From JADJDM01 sp044352985 (GTDB lineage: Bacteria > Bacteroidota > Bacteroidia > B-17B0 > Aurantibacillaceae), in contig JBILCU010000018.1 in NCBI GenBank assembly GCA_044352985.1, positions 1 through 56,940 on the forward strand: DNA of 56,940 nt, written 5' to 3'. The notes below the pieces were generated by a model that was not told where the DNA came from, ran no database searches, and saw only the letters and a list, made by a program, of their open reading frames with translations. Position 1 is the stretch's first letter; every line of letters begins with the position of its first letter. The position numbers and the translations under genes were made by a program. This document shows positions 7,368 to 16,007 of the stretch, one piece after another.

Positions 7368-10253
7368 ATGACTTTAAGCTGGAACGAAATAAAAGATAGA
7401 GCATTAAAATTCTCAAAAGAATGGGCAGACACATCAAACGAAGAAGCAGATGCAAAACCATTTTTAGTGGAGTTTTTTAATGTGTTCGGCATTAGTAGTA
7501 AACGTGTTTCCACCTTTGAACATAAAGTAAAAAAATTAGATGACAAAGATGGCTACATAGATTTGCTATGGAAAGGAACAATTTTAATTGAAATGAAAAG
7601 TCGGGGCAAAAACCTTGACAAAGCCTACCAACAAGCAAAAGAATACACACACGGACTAAAACAACACGAATTACCGAAATACATTCTTATTTCCGACTTT
7701 GAAAATTTTAGACTTTACGACCTTGAGGAAGATAAAACAATAGAATTTAAACTAAACGACCTTGTAAATAATGTTCAGCATTTCGGTTATATTTTAGGCT
7801 ATCAAAAAAAGGTTTACAAAGAGCAAGACCCTGCAAACATTAAAGCAGCGGAGTTAATGGGTAAATTGCATGATAGATTAGAGGAAATTGGTTACACGGG
7901 ACATCCATTAGAAGTTTATTTAGTTCGTATTTTGTTTTTATTGTTTGCCGAGGACACAACCATTTTCAACAAACAACAATTTCAAGATTATTTAGAACAG
8001 CGTACAGCCGAAGACGGAAGCGACCTTGCTGCAAAACTGCAAGAACTCTTTCAAGTATTAAATACGCCGAAAGAAAATCGTTTTAAAAACCTTGACGAAC
8101 AACTTGCCGAATTTCCGTATGTGAACGGAAAATTGTTTGAAAAAATATTGCCTACCGCAAGTTTTGATACCAATATGCGACAAGCATTATTAAATTGCTG
8201 TTATATTGATTGGAGTAAAATTTCGCCAGCGATATTTGGTTCAATGTTTCAAAGCGTAATGAACCCAAAAGAACGCAGAAACTTAGGGGCTCATTACACA
8301 AGTGAAACTAATATTTTAAAATTAATCAAACCTCTTTTCTTGGACGAACTTTGGAAAGAGTTTGATGCTTCGGCAGGCTCAGCACCCAAACTAAAAGAAT
8401 TTCATAAAAAATTAAGCACGCTTAAATTCCTTGACCCTGCTTGTGGTTGCGGAAATTTTTTAGTTATCACTTACCGAGAGTTGCGATTGTTAGAATTTGA
8501 AGTATTAAAAGCACTCAATAAATCAGGGCAATCATTTTTAGATATTAGTCAAATCCTTTGGATAAATGTTGACCAATTCAACGGCATAGAATACGAAGAA
8601 TTTCCTGCACGAATTGCCGAAGTTGCCATGTGGCTTATCGACCACCAAATGAATATGTTGGTAAGTAGTGAATTTGGACAATACTTTGTTCGTTTGCCAT
8701 TGAAAAAATCTGCTAAAATAGTTCATGGTGATGCGCTAAAAATAAATTGGCATACTTTTGAAACTGATGACAGCTCTGTTAAAAAATTATATGCAGATAA
8801 AATAGAAATTTCTCAAGTTATTTATGAACCAGAAGAGAATTATAAATTAGAAATACATTCAAATAATGTATCTTACCAAGGCATAAAAACACTACGTAAA
8901 GAAAGCGAACCAAAATACGATTACATTATTGGAAATCCACCTTTTATTGGTTCTAAAATTATGAGCCAAACTCAGCGTGATGATGTTGTAAAACAATTTG
9001 ATAATATACAAGGCGCAGGAGTTTTAGATTATGTAACAGCGTGGTATATAAAAGCAGCAAAATACATACAAGGTTCAACAACTAAAGTGGCTTTTGTTAG
9101 CACTAACTCAATTGTTCAAGGCGAGCAAACAAGTATTTTGTGGGGGCAAATGCTAAATAAATATGGTATTAAAATTCACTTTGCACATCGAACTTTTAAA
9201 TGGAGTAATGAAGCCAAAGGAAATGCAGCAGTTTATTGTGTAATTATTGGATTCGCAAACTATGATACTAATAACAAATTCATTTTTGAGTATGAAGATA
9301 TTAAAGGTGAAGCCCACGAAATAAAAGCAAAAAATATCAATCCGTATTTAGTTGATGCAAAAGATATTTTTATTGAAAAAAGAAGAACTCCAATTTGCAA
9401 TGTGCCTGAAATTTCTTTTGGCAGTATGCCAAACGATGGAGGTAATTTTTTTATTGAAGATGAAGAGTTGGATTTATATAAAAGCAAAGAGCCATTGTCA
9501 AGTCAATACATTAAGCCATTTCTTGGTGCACAAGAATTTTTAAATGGAAAATACAAATATTGCCTATGGTTAACCAAGCTTAACCCCAAGGAATTAGACA
9601 AAATGCCATTTACTTTAAAACGAATAAAAGAAGTAGAGAAATTAAGGAGAAATAGTTCACGTGAAGCCACTAAAAAATTAGCTTTATATCCTGCTTTATT
9701 TGGTGAAATTAGACAACCTGAAACAAATTTTATTTTAATACCTCGTGTTTCATCAGAAAATAGAAAAGTTATTCCAATGCATATTTTCACATCCGATTAT
9801 ATTGTTGGTGACACTTGTTTATCAATTCCAAATGCCACGCTTTTTCACTTAGGAATATTGCAATCTACTATGCATATGGCTTGGGTAAAAACGGTATGTG
9901 GTCGTTTAAAAAGTGATTTTAGGTATTCAAACGAAATCGTTTACAATAATTTTCCTTGGCCAGAAAGTATTTCTCAAAAACAAATTGAGACAATCGAAAA
10001 AGCTATTCAAAAAGTATTGGCTGCAAGAGCACAGTTTGCAGATAGTTCCTTAGCGGTATTGTACGATTCCGAAAAAATGCCACCTGCATTAGTAAAAGCA
10101 CACATTGAATTAGATAAAGCTGTTGATTTAGCGTATCGCTCACAACAATTTATAAGTGAAGCAAAACGTGTAGAATTTTTGTTCGAACTCTACGAAAAAT
10201 ATACGGCCGATTTATTTACGAAAGAGAAAGTGAAGAAAACTAAAAATAAATAA
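7368..10253 (+). CDS. MmeI-like single-chain type IIL restriction-modification enzyme
   Basis: A 961-residue protein that joins endonuclease, adenine methyltransferase and target recognition in one chain. The N-terminal nuclease motif is D65-x9-E75-M-K77 (YIDLLWKG...IEMKS), the same D-x9-ExK spacing as MmeI. A helical spacer covers about 130-340. The methyltransferase has motif I DPACGCGNF at 356-364 and catalytic motif IV NPPF at 523-526. A target-recognition region follows from about 640 to 840, and the C-terminal helical domain has MPPALVKAHIELDKAVD. MmeI (919 residues) methylates one strand and cuts about 20 bases from its site, needing no separate methylase or specificity gene. All catalytic motifs look intact. 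It lies in the tRNA-Asp island, so transfer is likely. The target sequence cannot be read. Confidence 0.9.
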   Translation: MTLSWNEIKDRALKFSKEWADTSNEEADAKPFLVEFFNVFGISSKRVSTFEHKVKKLDDKDGYIDLLWKGTILIEMKSRGKNLDKAYQQAKEYTHGLKQHELPKYILISDFENFRLYDLEEDKTIEFKLNDLVNNVQHFGYILGYQKKVYKEQDPANIKAAELMGKLHDRLEEIGYTGHPLEVYLVRILFLLFAEDTTIFNKQQFQDYLEQRTAEDGSDLAAKLQELFQVLNTPKENRFKNLDEQLAEFPYVNGKLFEKILPTASFDTNMRQALLNCCYIDWSKISPAIFGSMFQSVMNPKERRNLGAHYTSETNILKLIKPLFLDELWKEFDASAGSAPKLKEFHKKLSTLKFLDPACGCGNFLVITYRELRLLEFEVLKALNKSGQSFLDISQILWINVDQFNGIEYEEFPARIAEVAMWLIDHQMNMLVSSEFGQYFVRLPLKKSAKIVHGDALKINWHTFETDDSSVKKLYADKIEISQVIYEPEENYKLEIHSNNVSYQGIKTLRKESEPKYDYIIGNPPFIGSKIMSQTQRDDVVKQFDNIQGAGVLDYVTAWYIKAAKYIQGSTTKVAFVSTNSIVQGEQTSILWGQMLNKYGIKIHFAHRTFKWSNEAKGNAAVYCVIIGFANYDTNNKFIFEYEDIKGEAHEIKAKNINPYLVDAKDIFIEKRRTPICNVPEISFGSMPNDGGNFFIEDEELDLYKSKEPLSSQYIKPFLGAQEFLNGKYKYCLWLTKLNPKELDKMPFTLKRIKEVEKLRRNSSREATKKLALYPALFGEIRQPETNFILIPRVSSENRKVIPMHIFTSDYIVGDTCLSIPNATLFHLGILQSTMHMAWVKTVCGRLKSDFRYSNEIVYNNFPWPESISQKQIETIEKAIQKVLAARAQFADSSLAVLYDSEKMPPALVKAHIELDKAVDLAYRSQQFISEAKRVEFLFELYEKYTADLFTKEKVKKTKNK

Positions 10254-10260
10254 TTCGTTT

Positions 10261-10467
10261 ATGAAATATAAAATTAATGGGTTAGAAGTATCTGATAAGG
10301 TTACTATCATTACTTATATAAGAAAACCAACTAAAACTGAAATAAAACGAGGTTATGGGGCAACGCATTATAGAGATTTTGAAATTACAGAATGCTTTGA
10401 TGAAAACGGAAATTTTAAGCGACAAATAATCGCTTCAAATGATGGATTAAAATATAGTTATTTATAA
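10261..10467 (+). CDS. Small unknown protein next to the MmeI-like enzyme
   Basis: A 68-residue open frame starting 7 bases after the stop of the MmeI-like gene, with ATG at 10261. The product looks like a compact beta-rich protein (YKINGLEVSDKVTIITYI early; FEITECFDENGNFKR later). No signal peptide, membrane segment or known motif is seen. It is flanked on both sides by near-identical copies of the enzyme's 3' end (10200-10253 and 10469-10540), so it sits inside a duplication scar. It may be a passenger or an accessory to the enzyme; I do not recognise it. Confidence 0.55.
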   Translation: MKYKINGLEVSDKVTIITYIRKPTKTEIKRGYGATHYRDFEITECFDENGNFKRQIIASNDGLKYSYL

Positions 10468-10468
10468 C

Positions 10469-10540
10469 TATTTATTTGAACTCTACGAAAAATACACGGC
10501 AAATTTATTTACTAAGGAGAAAGTGAAAAAGAGAAAGTGA
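10469..10540 (+). pseudogene. Second, diverged copy of the MmeI-like gene 3' end
   Basis: The bases read YLFELYEKYTANLFTKEKV.. then stop TGA at 10538-10540, closely matching the last residues of the 961-residue enzyme (LFELYEKYTADLFTKEKV). The DNA differs at several positions (TACACGGCAAA versus TATACGGCCGA), so it is a related allele's tail and not a recent exact duplication. It has no start and is a fragment. Confidence 0.8.
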
Positions 10541-10727
10541 ATAGCATTGAAATAGAAAATAAATTGAACCAATCTTACATCTTCATCAACTATTCCATTG
10601 CAATTAAAACATCCATTGATTTGTCTAGTTCTTCCGAAATAACTTTAGCATAAATTTGAGTGCTAAAAATTTACGCATGCTTTATGATTACATAATCGAA
10701 ATTATTTTAATTTCAATTTACTTTTTT

Positions 10728-10735
10728 TAAGTTTG
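10728..10735 (+). promoter_or_regulatory. -7 box before the haem-lipoprotein gene
   Basis: TAAGTTTG matches TAnnTTTG and lies 18 bases before the ATG at 10754. An upstream TTG at 10733 falls inside this box, which argues against it as the start codon. Confidence 0.5.
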
Positions 10736-10753
10736 TTAAAAAGTAATTTAAAA

Positions 10754-11143
10754 ATGAAAAAAACAAGATTAGCCTTTTTAACTACATTAATTATATTACT
10801 TTGTTTTTTGGGCTGTACTAAAGAAATTGGCTATCCTGAATCTAAAAAACAAAATCCTACATCAACTATCACTTGCGATTCATCCAATGTAACATATACT
10901 AATTTTGTTGCCAATGTTATGAGTACAAATTGCACATTAAGTGGTTGTCATAATTCCGGATCTTCTAATGGAGATTTAACTTCCTATTCATTATTAAAAT
11001 TAAAAATTGACGATGGCTCTTTTTATAATCGTGTGTTAGTTCAGAAAGATATGCCTCCAGGATACAGTTCAGGATCAATAAGTTTAGATGATTGCTCGCT
11101 AGGTAAACTAAAAAAATGGATAAATAATGGAGCACCTCAATAA
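10754..11143 (+). CDS. Lipoprotein with an unusual CX4CH haem-binding-like motif
   Basis: A 129-residue lipoprotein. The lipobox LGC follows a hydrophobic signal (cysteine near residue 22). It carries NCTLSGCHNSG, a CX4CH variant of the c-type haem motif, then KDMPPG, whose Met could be the second axial ligand, and a C-terminal LKKWINNGAPQ typical of Bacteroidota cytochrome-c-like lipoproteins. Known relatives in this phylum often have CX4CH and accompany YceI and DUF5777 proteins, as here. Haem attachment with four spacer residues is unproven for this protein. ATG 10754 is preferred over TTG 10733 because it gives a normal signal peptide and lies downstream of the -7 box. Confidence 0.72.
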   Translation: MKKTRLAFLTTLIILLCFLGCTKEIGYPESKKQNPTSTITCDSSNVTYTNFVANVMSTNCTLSGCHNSGSSNGDLTSYSLLKLKIDDGSFYNRVLVQKDMPPGYSSGSISLDDCSLGKLKKWINNGAPQ

Positions 11144-11159
11144 AATCAATACTTTAAAC

Positions 11160-11711
11160 ATGAAAAATATATTTTTAATTCTTACAGTTCTCTTTACAGT
11201 AAATTTATCTTCCCAAATTTATATGGCTAAAACCGGGGAGATTAGTTTTTATTCAGAAGCTAAACTAGAAAACATTGACGCTAAGAATTCCAATGCAAAA
11301 CCGGTGATGGATACTAAATCAGGAAAAATTTCTGTTAAAGTGAGCATGCGTGCTTTTAAGTTTAAAAGCGGATTTATGGAAGAACATTTCAATGAAAATT
11401 ATATAGAAAGCGATAAGTACCCTCATGCCATTTTTGAAGGTAAAATAAGAGATAATGACAAAATTGATTATTCAAAAGATGGAGAGTACAACGTGATTTG
11501 CGATGGTAAAATGTCTTTGCATGGTCAAACAAAAGAAGTTAATGCATCAGGGAAATTAACCATAAAAGGAAATACTATATTTATTGATTCAAAATTTAAA
11601 TTAGCATTAGCAGATTATAAAATAGAAATTCCGGCTCAACGACTTGCTAATATTTCAGAAACAGTTGATGTAACTGTTAAAGCTGAACTAGAACCTTTTA
11701 AAAAACAATAA
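11160..11711 (+). CDS. Exported YceI-family protein
   Basis: A 183-residue protein with a signal peptide (MKNIFLILTVLFTVNLSSQ-). The rest is a YceI lipocalin-like barrel: an early GEISFYSEAKLENI strand, the MRAFKFKSGFMEEHFNENYI segment, Y-P-HA.FEG, and a late GKLTIKGNT strand. YceI proteins bind polyisoprenoids or similar amphiphiles in the periplasm. The ATG at 11160 starts the signal peptide; an in-frame ATG at 11127 would add 11 polar residues and overlap the upstream gene. It follows the haem-lipoprotein by 16 bases and is probably cotranscribed. Confidence 0.9.
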   Translation: MKNIFLILTVLFTVNLSSQIYMAKTGEISFYSEAKLENIDAKNSNAKPVMDTKSGKISVKVSMRAFKFKSGFMEEHFNENYIESDKYPHAIFEGKIRDNDKIDYSKDGEYNVICDGKMSLHGQTKEVNASGKLTIKGNTIFIDSKFKLALADYKIEIPAQRLANISETVDVTVKAELEPFKKQ

Positions 11712-11729
11712 TACTTTTTTTTAATTTAA

Positions 11730-11816
11730 TATGAAATAGCCATGTGCTTCGCGCACAAAAATAAATGCGTTGCGCTGAGCTTGTCGAAGTGAAGATACAT
11801 GGCGTATACCATATGA
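11730..11816 (-). repeat. Single inverted copy of the left-edge 112-bp repeat
   Basis: The minus strand reads CATATGGTATACGCCATGTATCTTCACTTCGACAAG... and matches about 85 bases of the unit found in tandem at 1-378, with a few substitutions. It lies between the YceI and DUF5777 genes and has no tandem partner. The missing part is the AT-rich GTGTTAATTATTTGTTTTT linker, so the mobile or conserved core seems to be about 85 bases. Confidence 0.92.
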
Positions 11817-11843
11817 CAACTAAAAAAAAATTAAAATCTACAT

Positions 11844-12767
11844 ATGAAAAAAATCTCTCTAATTACATTAACTGTTTTATGTATCTCATTAAACGCTCAG
11901 GAGCTTGATTTACTTTCATTGGTTGATGACGCAGGTAAAGAAAATGAAAAAGTATTTGCAACTTTTAAAACAACTAAAATCGTAAATTCTCAATCGATTG
12001 AAACGGTAAAAAAAAGATGCCTTGATTTTAGAATAACACATCGTTTCGACAATATTGCTGTTGGCGGTAGCGCACATACCATGTGGGGTTTTGATAATTC
12101 TCAGGATATACGCTATTCTTTTGATTATGGATTAACTGATAAATTAACTATTGGTTTTGCAAGAAGCAAGCAAAATGAATTACTAGAGCTATATTCAAAG
12201 TTTAGGTTTTTGGAACAAACCGTAAGCAATAAAATACCCGTTACAATTGCAGCATATTTTTGTGCAGGCTATACACCAATTAATAATGCTGCATTTTATT
12301 TAGGTGTAGATAAAAACACCAAACAAAACGATATCTATCGTTTTAATTATTTCTCACAGCTAATTATTGCCAGAAAATTTAATTCCTGGTTGTCGTTACA
12401 AGTTATGCCTTCCTATCATCATCGGAATTTTATAAAATATGCAATTAATACTACAAACGGTAAAGAGGAACAAAACGATATTTTTTCCTTAGGTATTGGT
12501 GGCAGATTACGCTTTACAAAACGTATGGCTCTAATAGTAGATTATTTTCATAATTTCTCTGAATACAGAACTAACAATAAATCAACTCCCTTCTACAATC
12601 CTTTAGCTATAGGCCTTGAGATGGAAACAGGTGGACATGTTTTTCATATGAACTTCACAAATAATGGAGGTATTTCAGAAAACAATTTTATACATAATAC
12701 CACATCAAATTGGCTGAAAGGTGAATTTAAATTTGGATTTAATATCTCACGTGTATTTCATTTTTAA
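11844..12767 (+). CDS. DUF5777-family outer-membrane beta-barrel protein
   Basis: A 307-residue protein with a signal peptide ending near LNAQ-E (residue 19). The body alternates strands and turns, with THRFDNIAVGG, YGLTDKLTIGFARS, LSLQVMPSYHHRN and an end KFGFNISRVFHF finishing in Phe, as outer-membrane barrels do. The pattern fits DUF5777, which in Bacteroidota often stands beside YceI and haem-lipoprotein genes. The function of the group is not established; an envelope redox or lipid role is only a guess. The dispersed repeat separates it from the YceI gene. Confidence 0.75.
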   Translation: MKKISLITLTVLCISLNAQELDLLSLVDDAGKENEKVFATFKTTKIVNSQSIETVKKRCLDFRITHRFDNIAVGGSAHTMWGFDNSQDIRYSFDYGLTDKLTIGFARSKQNELLELYSKFRFLEQTVSNKIPVTIAAYFCAGYTPINNAAFYLGVDKNTKQNDIYRFNYFSQLIIARKFNSWLSLQVMPSYHHRNFIKYAINTTNGKEEQNDIFSLGIGGRLRFTKRMALIVDYFHNFSEYRTNNKSTPFYNPLAIGLEMETGGHVFHMNFTNNGGISENNFIHNTTSNWLKGEFKFGFNISRVFHF

Positions 12768-12792
12768 ATTTGTAGAGAAATAAAAATCTACA

Positions 12793-13746
12793 TTGAATCA
12801 GTTAAAACGAATTTTTCTTTTTGTATTTACTTTAACAGTAATTCTGTTTTTGCTTGATTTGTTGTTCACTTTAGGTTTATTGCACAATAAAAATATTAAG
12901 GCAAGTTATGTTTCTCAACAACCTATAAATGCTGAGGTTTTGATTCATGGACCTTGTGAACCTCTGTGGATGGTTGACCCGAAACAACTCGATTCTGTTT
13001 CAAACATAAATGCGTACAATTTAGCATTAAGTCATAGTGATTTTGCCGACAATTATTTACATCTATACTTGTATCTTAAACATAATATTTACCCTAAAAT
13101 AGTATTGCTCTATGTTACTCCTGAGTCAATGGATACAAGATTTAATGCTTTTAACACATACCGCTTTGTGCACTTTATGAATGATGATACCGTAAAGCAA
13201 GTTGTTAAAGAAGTGGATGCCGGTTTTTATACATACAGTACTCTTCCATTTATCAGATATGCCTATTTTAACAAGCAAATTACATTTCAGGTAATACAAG
13301 GATTAAAACATTTTGTTTTAAAAAAACAAACCCCTTTTTTTGAAAATGGATTTGAACCACCTGCTAAAATTACATGGGATAATCATCTAGAAGATATGCA
13401 AAAGCAATATCCCAATGGCTTTGAATTTAAAGTAGATTCACTTCGTTTGAAATACCTTAAGAAGATAATACAACTTGCAAAATCAAAAAAAATTAAAATA
13501 ATATTGTATGAGTCTCCTGTGTTAGCCGAATCTTTAAAGCATTTAAAAAATAGAGAAGAAACGATTCTTCAAATTCAAAAATTAGCCAAGGAAACAGAAA
13601 CAGATTTTATTTTGTTTAAAAATGAACAACTTTCCTCATCTAGAGAATTTTATATTTCATCATTGAATCTCAACCAAAAAGGGCTGAAAATTTTTAATGA
13701 TACTCTTGCAAATTATCTTTCTGCAGAATTAATAAAGTTGAATTGA
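12793..13746 (+). CDS. Membrane-anchored SGNH-like protein, nucleophile apparently missing, TTG start
   Basis: A 317-residue protein with one N-terminal membrane helix (about 6-30) and an extracytoplasmic domain. The fold looks SGNH-like: the first block, usually G-D/S-S, reads VLIHGPCEPLWMVDP, so no nucleophilic serine is seen, and the last block has NLNQKGLKIFNDTLANYL. Related proteins occur in Bacteroidota with unknown function. The only start that keeps the helix is TTG at 12793; the first ATG lies beyond the conserved first block. It follows the DUF5777 gene by 25 bases and may be cotranscribed with it. The family call is tentative. Confidence 0.6.
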   Translation: MNQLKRIFLFVFTLTVILFLLDLLFTLGLLHNKNIKASYVSQQPINAEVLIHGPCEPLWMVDPKQLDSVSNINAYNLALSHSDFADNYLHLYLYLKHNIYPKIVLLYVTPESMDTRFNAFNTYRFVHFMNDDTVKQVVKEVDAGFYTYSTLPFIRYAYFNKQITFQVIQGLKHFVLKKQTPFFENGFEPPAKITWDNHLEDMQKQYPNGFEFKVDSLRLKYLKKIIQLAKSKKIKIILYESPVLAESLKHLKNREETILQIQKLAKETETDFILFKNEQLSSSREFYISSLNLNQKGLKIFNDTLANYLSAELIKLN

Positions 13747-13754
13747 ACTATCAA

Positions 13755-14534
13755 CTAAATTAATCGTTTGATTACTCTTAACTGATGTGAGTATTTTTTT
13801 CGTTCAGAGTGAAAAATACCGAAGTGGTCAAATTTATCGATTCGCACTTTTCCTGACGCATGTATAATATGGGCGTCGTTTAATACAATACCAACATGTA
13901 TTATTTTACCTTCTTCATTATCAAAAAAAGCTAAATCTCCGGGTTGTGCTTCTTCCACAAAATTAAGTGCAGTTCCAATTTCAGCTTGCTGATAGGCATC
14001 TCGAGGTAACTGTATGCCATGCATAGCAAAACAAATTTGTGTAAACCCTGAGCAATCAATACCCCAACACGATTTACCTCCCCACAAATAAGGTGCATTT
14101 AAATATAAAAATGCTGTTTGAAGGCATTTATCTATACTAATTTCAAAAGTGTTTTTTACACTTAAAGCATCAATACTATATTCACTATGTTCCTCAATAA
14201 CAAAGCTGCCATTTTTATAAAATGGCAAAATACTTCCCATAGGAATAGGGAAACTTTGATTGGTTTTTATGTTTTTTGCTAAAGCAAATACTTCAGAGAT
14301 TATTGATTTTGGCTGAGATTCAATGGCATTAAAAGTGCTTTCTTTAATTGGGGAATATTGTTTTTGGTTTATCCAACATTCGTAACCATCTGCAGCATTT
14401 TTAATTTTAATCCATTCTTCTTTTTCTTCAAGAATTTTGAAGTGTTCGCCAAAAAGCAACTGTGTAACCATTTCGCTTTTATTTGTGGGTTCTGCCCTAC
14501 AAGGAACCAAGCTTAGGTTACAAATTCCAAACAT
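13755..14534 (-). CDS. NlpC/P60 (C40) cell-wall endopeptidase with SH3-like domains
   Basis: A 259-residue peptidase that likely cuts gamma-D-glutamyl-diamino-acid bonds in peptidoglycan peptides (YkfC type). N-terminal SH3-like segments cover about 1-125. The catalytic domain has LWGGKSCWGIDCSGFTQ with the Cys nucleophile, HVGIVLN with the His base, and IIHASG with the third polar residue. No clear signal peptide is seen, so a cytoplasmic role in muropeptide recycling is possible. The ATG at 14534 is preferred over TTG at 14540. It follows the thiolase gene by about 12 bases and is probably cotranscribed. Confidence 0.88.
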   Translation of the reverse strand: MFGICNLSLVPCRAEPTNKSEMVTQLLFGEHFKILEEKEEWIKIKNAADGYECWINQKQYSPIKESTFNAIESQPKSIISEVFALAKNIKTNQSFPIPMGSILPFYKNGSFVIEEHSEYSIDALSVKNTFEISIDKCLQTAFLYLNAPYLWGGKSCWGIDCSGFTQICFAMHGIQLPRDAYQQAEIGTALNFVEEAQPGDLAFFDNEEGKIIHVGIVLNDAHIIHASGKVRIDKFDHFGIFHSERKKYSHQLRVIKRLI

Positions 14535-14546
14535 GAGCAATAAAAA

Positions 14547-15728
14547 TTAATTTAAATTTTCAATTACCACAGCACTTGCTCCGCCTCCACCATTACAGAT
14601 TCCTGCAACACCGTATTTTCCGTTGTTTTGTTTTAACACATGAATTAATGTTACAATAATTCGTGCACCTGAAGCACCTAATGGATGACCAAGAGAAACT
14701 GCTCCTCCATTTACATTTACTTTTTCGGGATCTAGATTTAATAATTTATTGTTAGCACATGAAACCACTGAAAATGCTTCATTAATTTCATAGAAATCAA
14801 TGTCAGATAATTTTAATCCTGCTTTTTCTACAGCCAATGGTATTGCCTTGCTTGGTGCTGTAGTAAACCATTCAGGTGCTTGTTCTGCATCTGAATATGC
14901 AACTACTTTAGCAATTGGTTTTAATCCCAATTTTTCCATTTTTTCCTTGTTCATTAAAACTAAAGCTGCAGCCCCATCATTTAGTGTAGATGCATTTGCT
15001 GCAGTTACTGTTCCATCTTTTTGGAATACAGGACGTAATTCAGGAATTTTATCAAATTTAACCTGCTTATATTCTTCATCTTCTTTTACAATAATTGGAT
15101 CTCCCTTTTTCTGAGGCACTTCAACACCAACTATTTCTTCATTAAACTTACCAGCAGCCCAAGATGCCTGTGAACGTTTGTAAGATTGAATCGCAAAATC
15201 ATCTTGTTCTTTTCTGCTAATATTTAATTCTTTTGCACATAACTCGGCACTGTTACCCATGTGATTATTGTGGTAAACATCCGTTAAACCATCTTTAACT
15301 AATCCATCAATAACAACACCGTTTCCTAAACGATAACCATTACGAGCAGCATCTAAGTAATAAGGAACATTACTCATGTTTTCCATTCCACCAGCAATAA
15401 TAACAGATGCGTCACCTAATCTAATGGCTTGAGTTGCTTGTATTAATGCTTTCATGCCTGAAGCACAAACCTTATTTACAGTTGTGCATCTTACCTCGTT
15501 AGGTAAGCCTGCAAATTTTGCAGCCTGACGAGCAGGAGCTTGACCTAAATTAGCTTGCATTACACAACCCATCAATACTTCGTCAACTTCTTTACCATCT
15601 AATTTAATTTTATCTAAAGCTCCTTTAATGGCAGCAGCTCCTAATTTTCCTGTTAATACTGATGATAATGAGCCGTTAAAACTTCCAATTGGTGTTCTTA
15701 CAGCAGCTACTATGTAAACTTCTTGCAT
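14547..15728 (-). CDS. Acetyl-CoA C-acetyltransferase (thiolase)
   Basis: Thiolases join or split acetyl-CoA units (two acetyl-CoA to acetoacetyl-CoA, or the last step of beta-oxidation). The 393-residue length is standard. The acyl-carrying cysteine is in VNKVCASGMKA, near residue 90. The C-terminal catalytic His and Cys lie in GGAVSLGHPLGASGAR and GICNGGGGAS. The N-terminus VYIVAAVRTPIGSFNG is typical of the AtoB/ThlA branch. An enoyl-CoA hydratase (47850) and a carboxyltransferase (26534) elsewhere in the window fit acyl-CoA metabolism. The 279 bases upstream hold nothing I can name. Confidence 0.95.
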   Translation of the reverse strand: MQEVYIVAAVRTPIGSFNGSLSSVLTGKLGAAAIKGALDKIKLDGKEVDEVLMGCVMQANLGQAPARQAAKFAGLPNEVRCTTVNKVCASGMKALIQATQAIRLGDASVIIAGGMENMSNVPYYLDAARNGYRLGNGVVIDGLVKDGLTDVYHNNHMGNSAELCAKELNISRKEQDDFAIQSYKRSQASWAAGKFNEEIVGVEVPQKKGDPIIVKEDEEYKQVKFDKIPELRPVFQKDGTVTAANASTLNDGAAALVLMNKEKMEKLGLKPIAKVVAYSDAEQAPEWFTTAPSKAIPLAVEKAGLKLSDIDFYEINEAFSVVSCANNKLLNLDPEKVNVNGGAVSLGHPLGASGARIIVTLIHVLKQNNGKYGVAGICNGGGGASAVVIENLN

Positions 15729-16007
15729 GTTTTTATTTTAATTTTATGAAAATCAAAATTAACTTTTTACAGTTACAGAGGTGTTATTTTTATTTAAATT
15801 GATTAACATCATTGTAGAATGTGATTGAAAAATAAAATCTATTTAAGTTGCTGAATATCATTGATTTGAGTGAGTTTATTTTTCTTTACTTGTAAATTAT
15901 AATGGGATGATGTTGAAAAATTATAAAACTCAATATGGAGAACGAATACGTATAAGCAATGAAAATTAAACTTAGAAAAAAAATTGAGATAGTTTTTTGC
16001 TAAACAG

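Noticed and set aside
10590..10670. Minus-strand fragment reading IYAKVISEELDKSMDVLIAME then stop
   Set aside because: It could be the tail of a lost gene, but it is only about 26 codons after an upstream stop and matches no family I can name.
10733..10753. TTG start for the haem-lipoprotein
   Set aside because: It lies inside the -7 promoter box and would add seven residues before a normal signal peptide.
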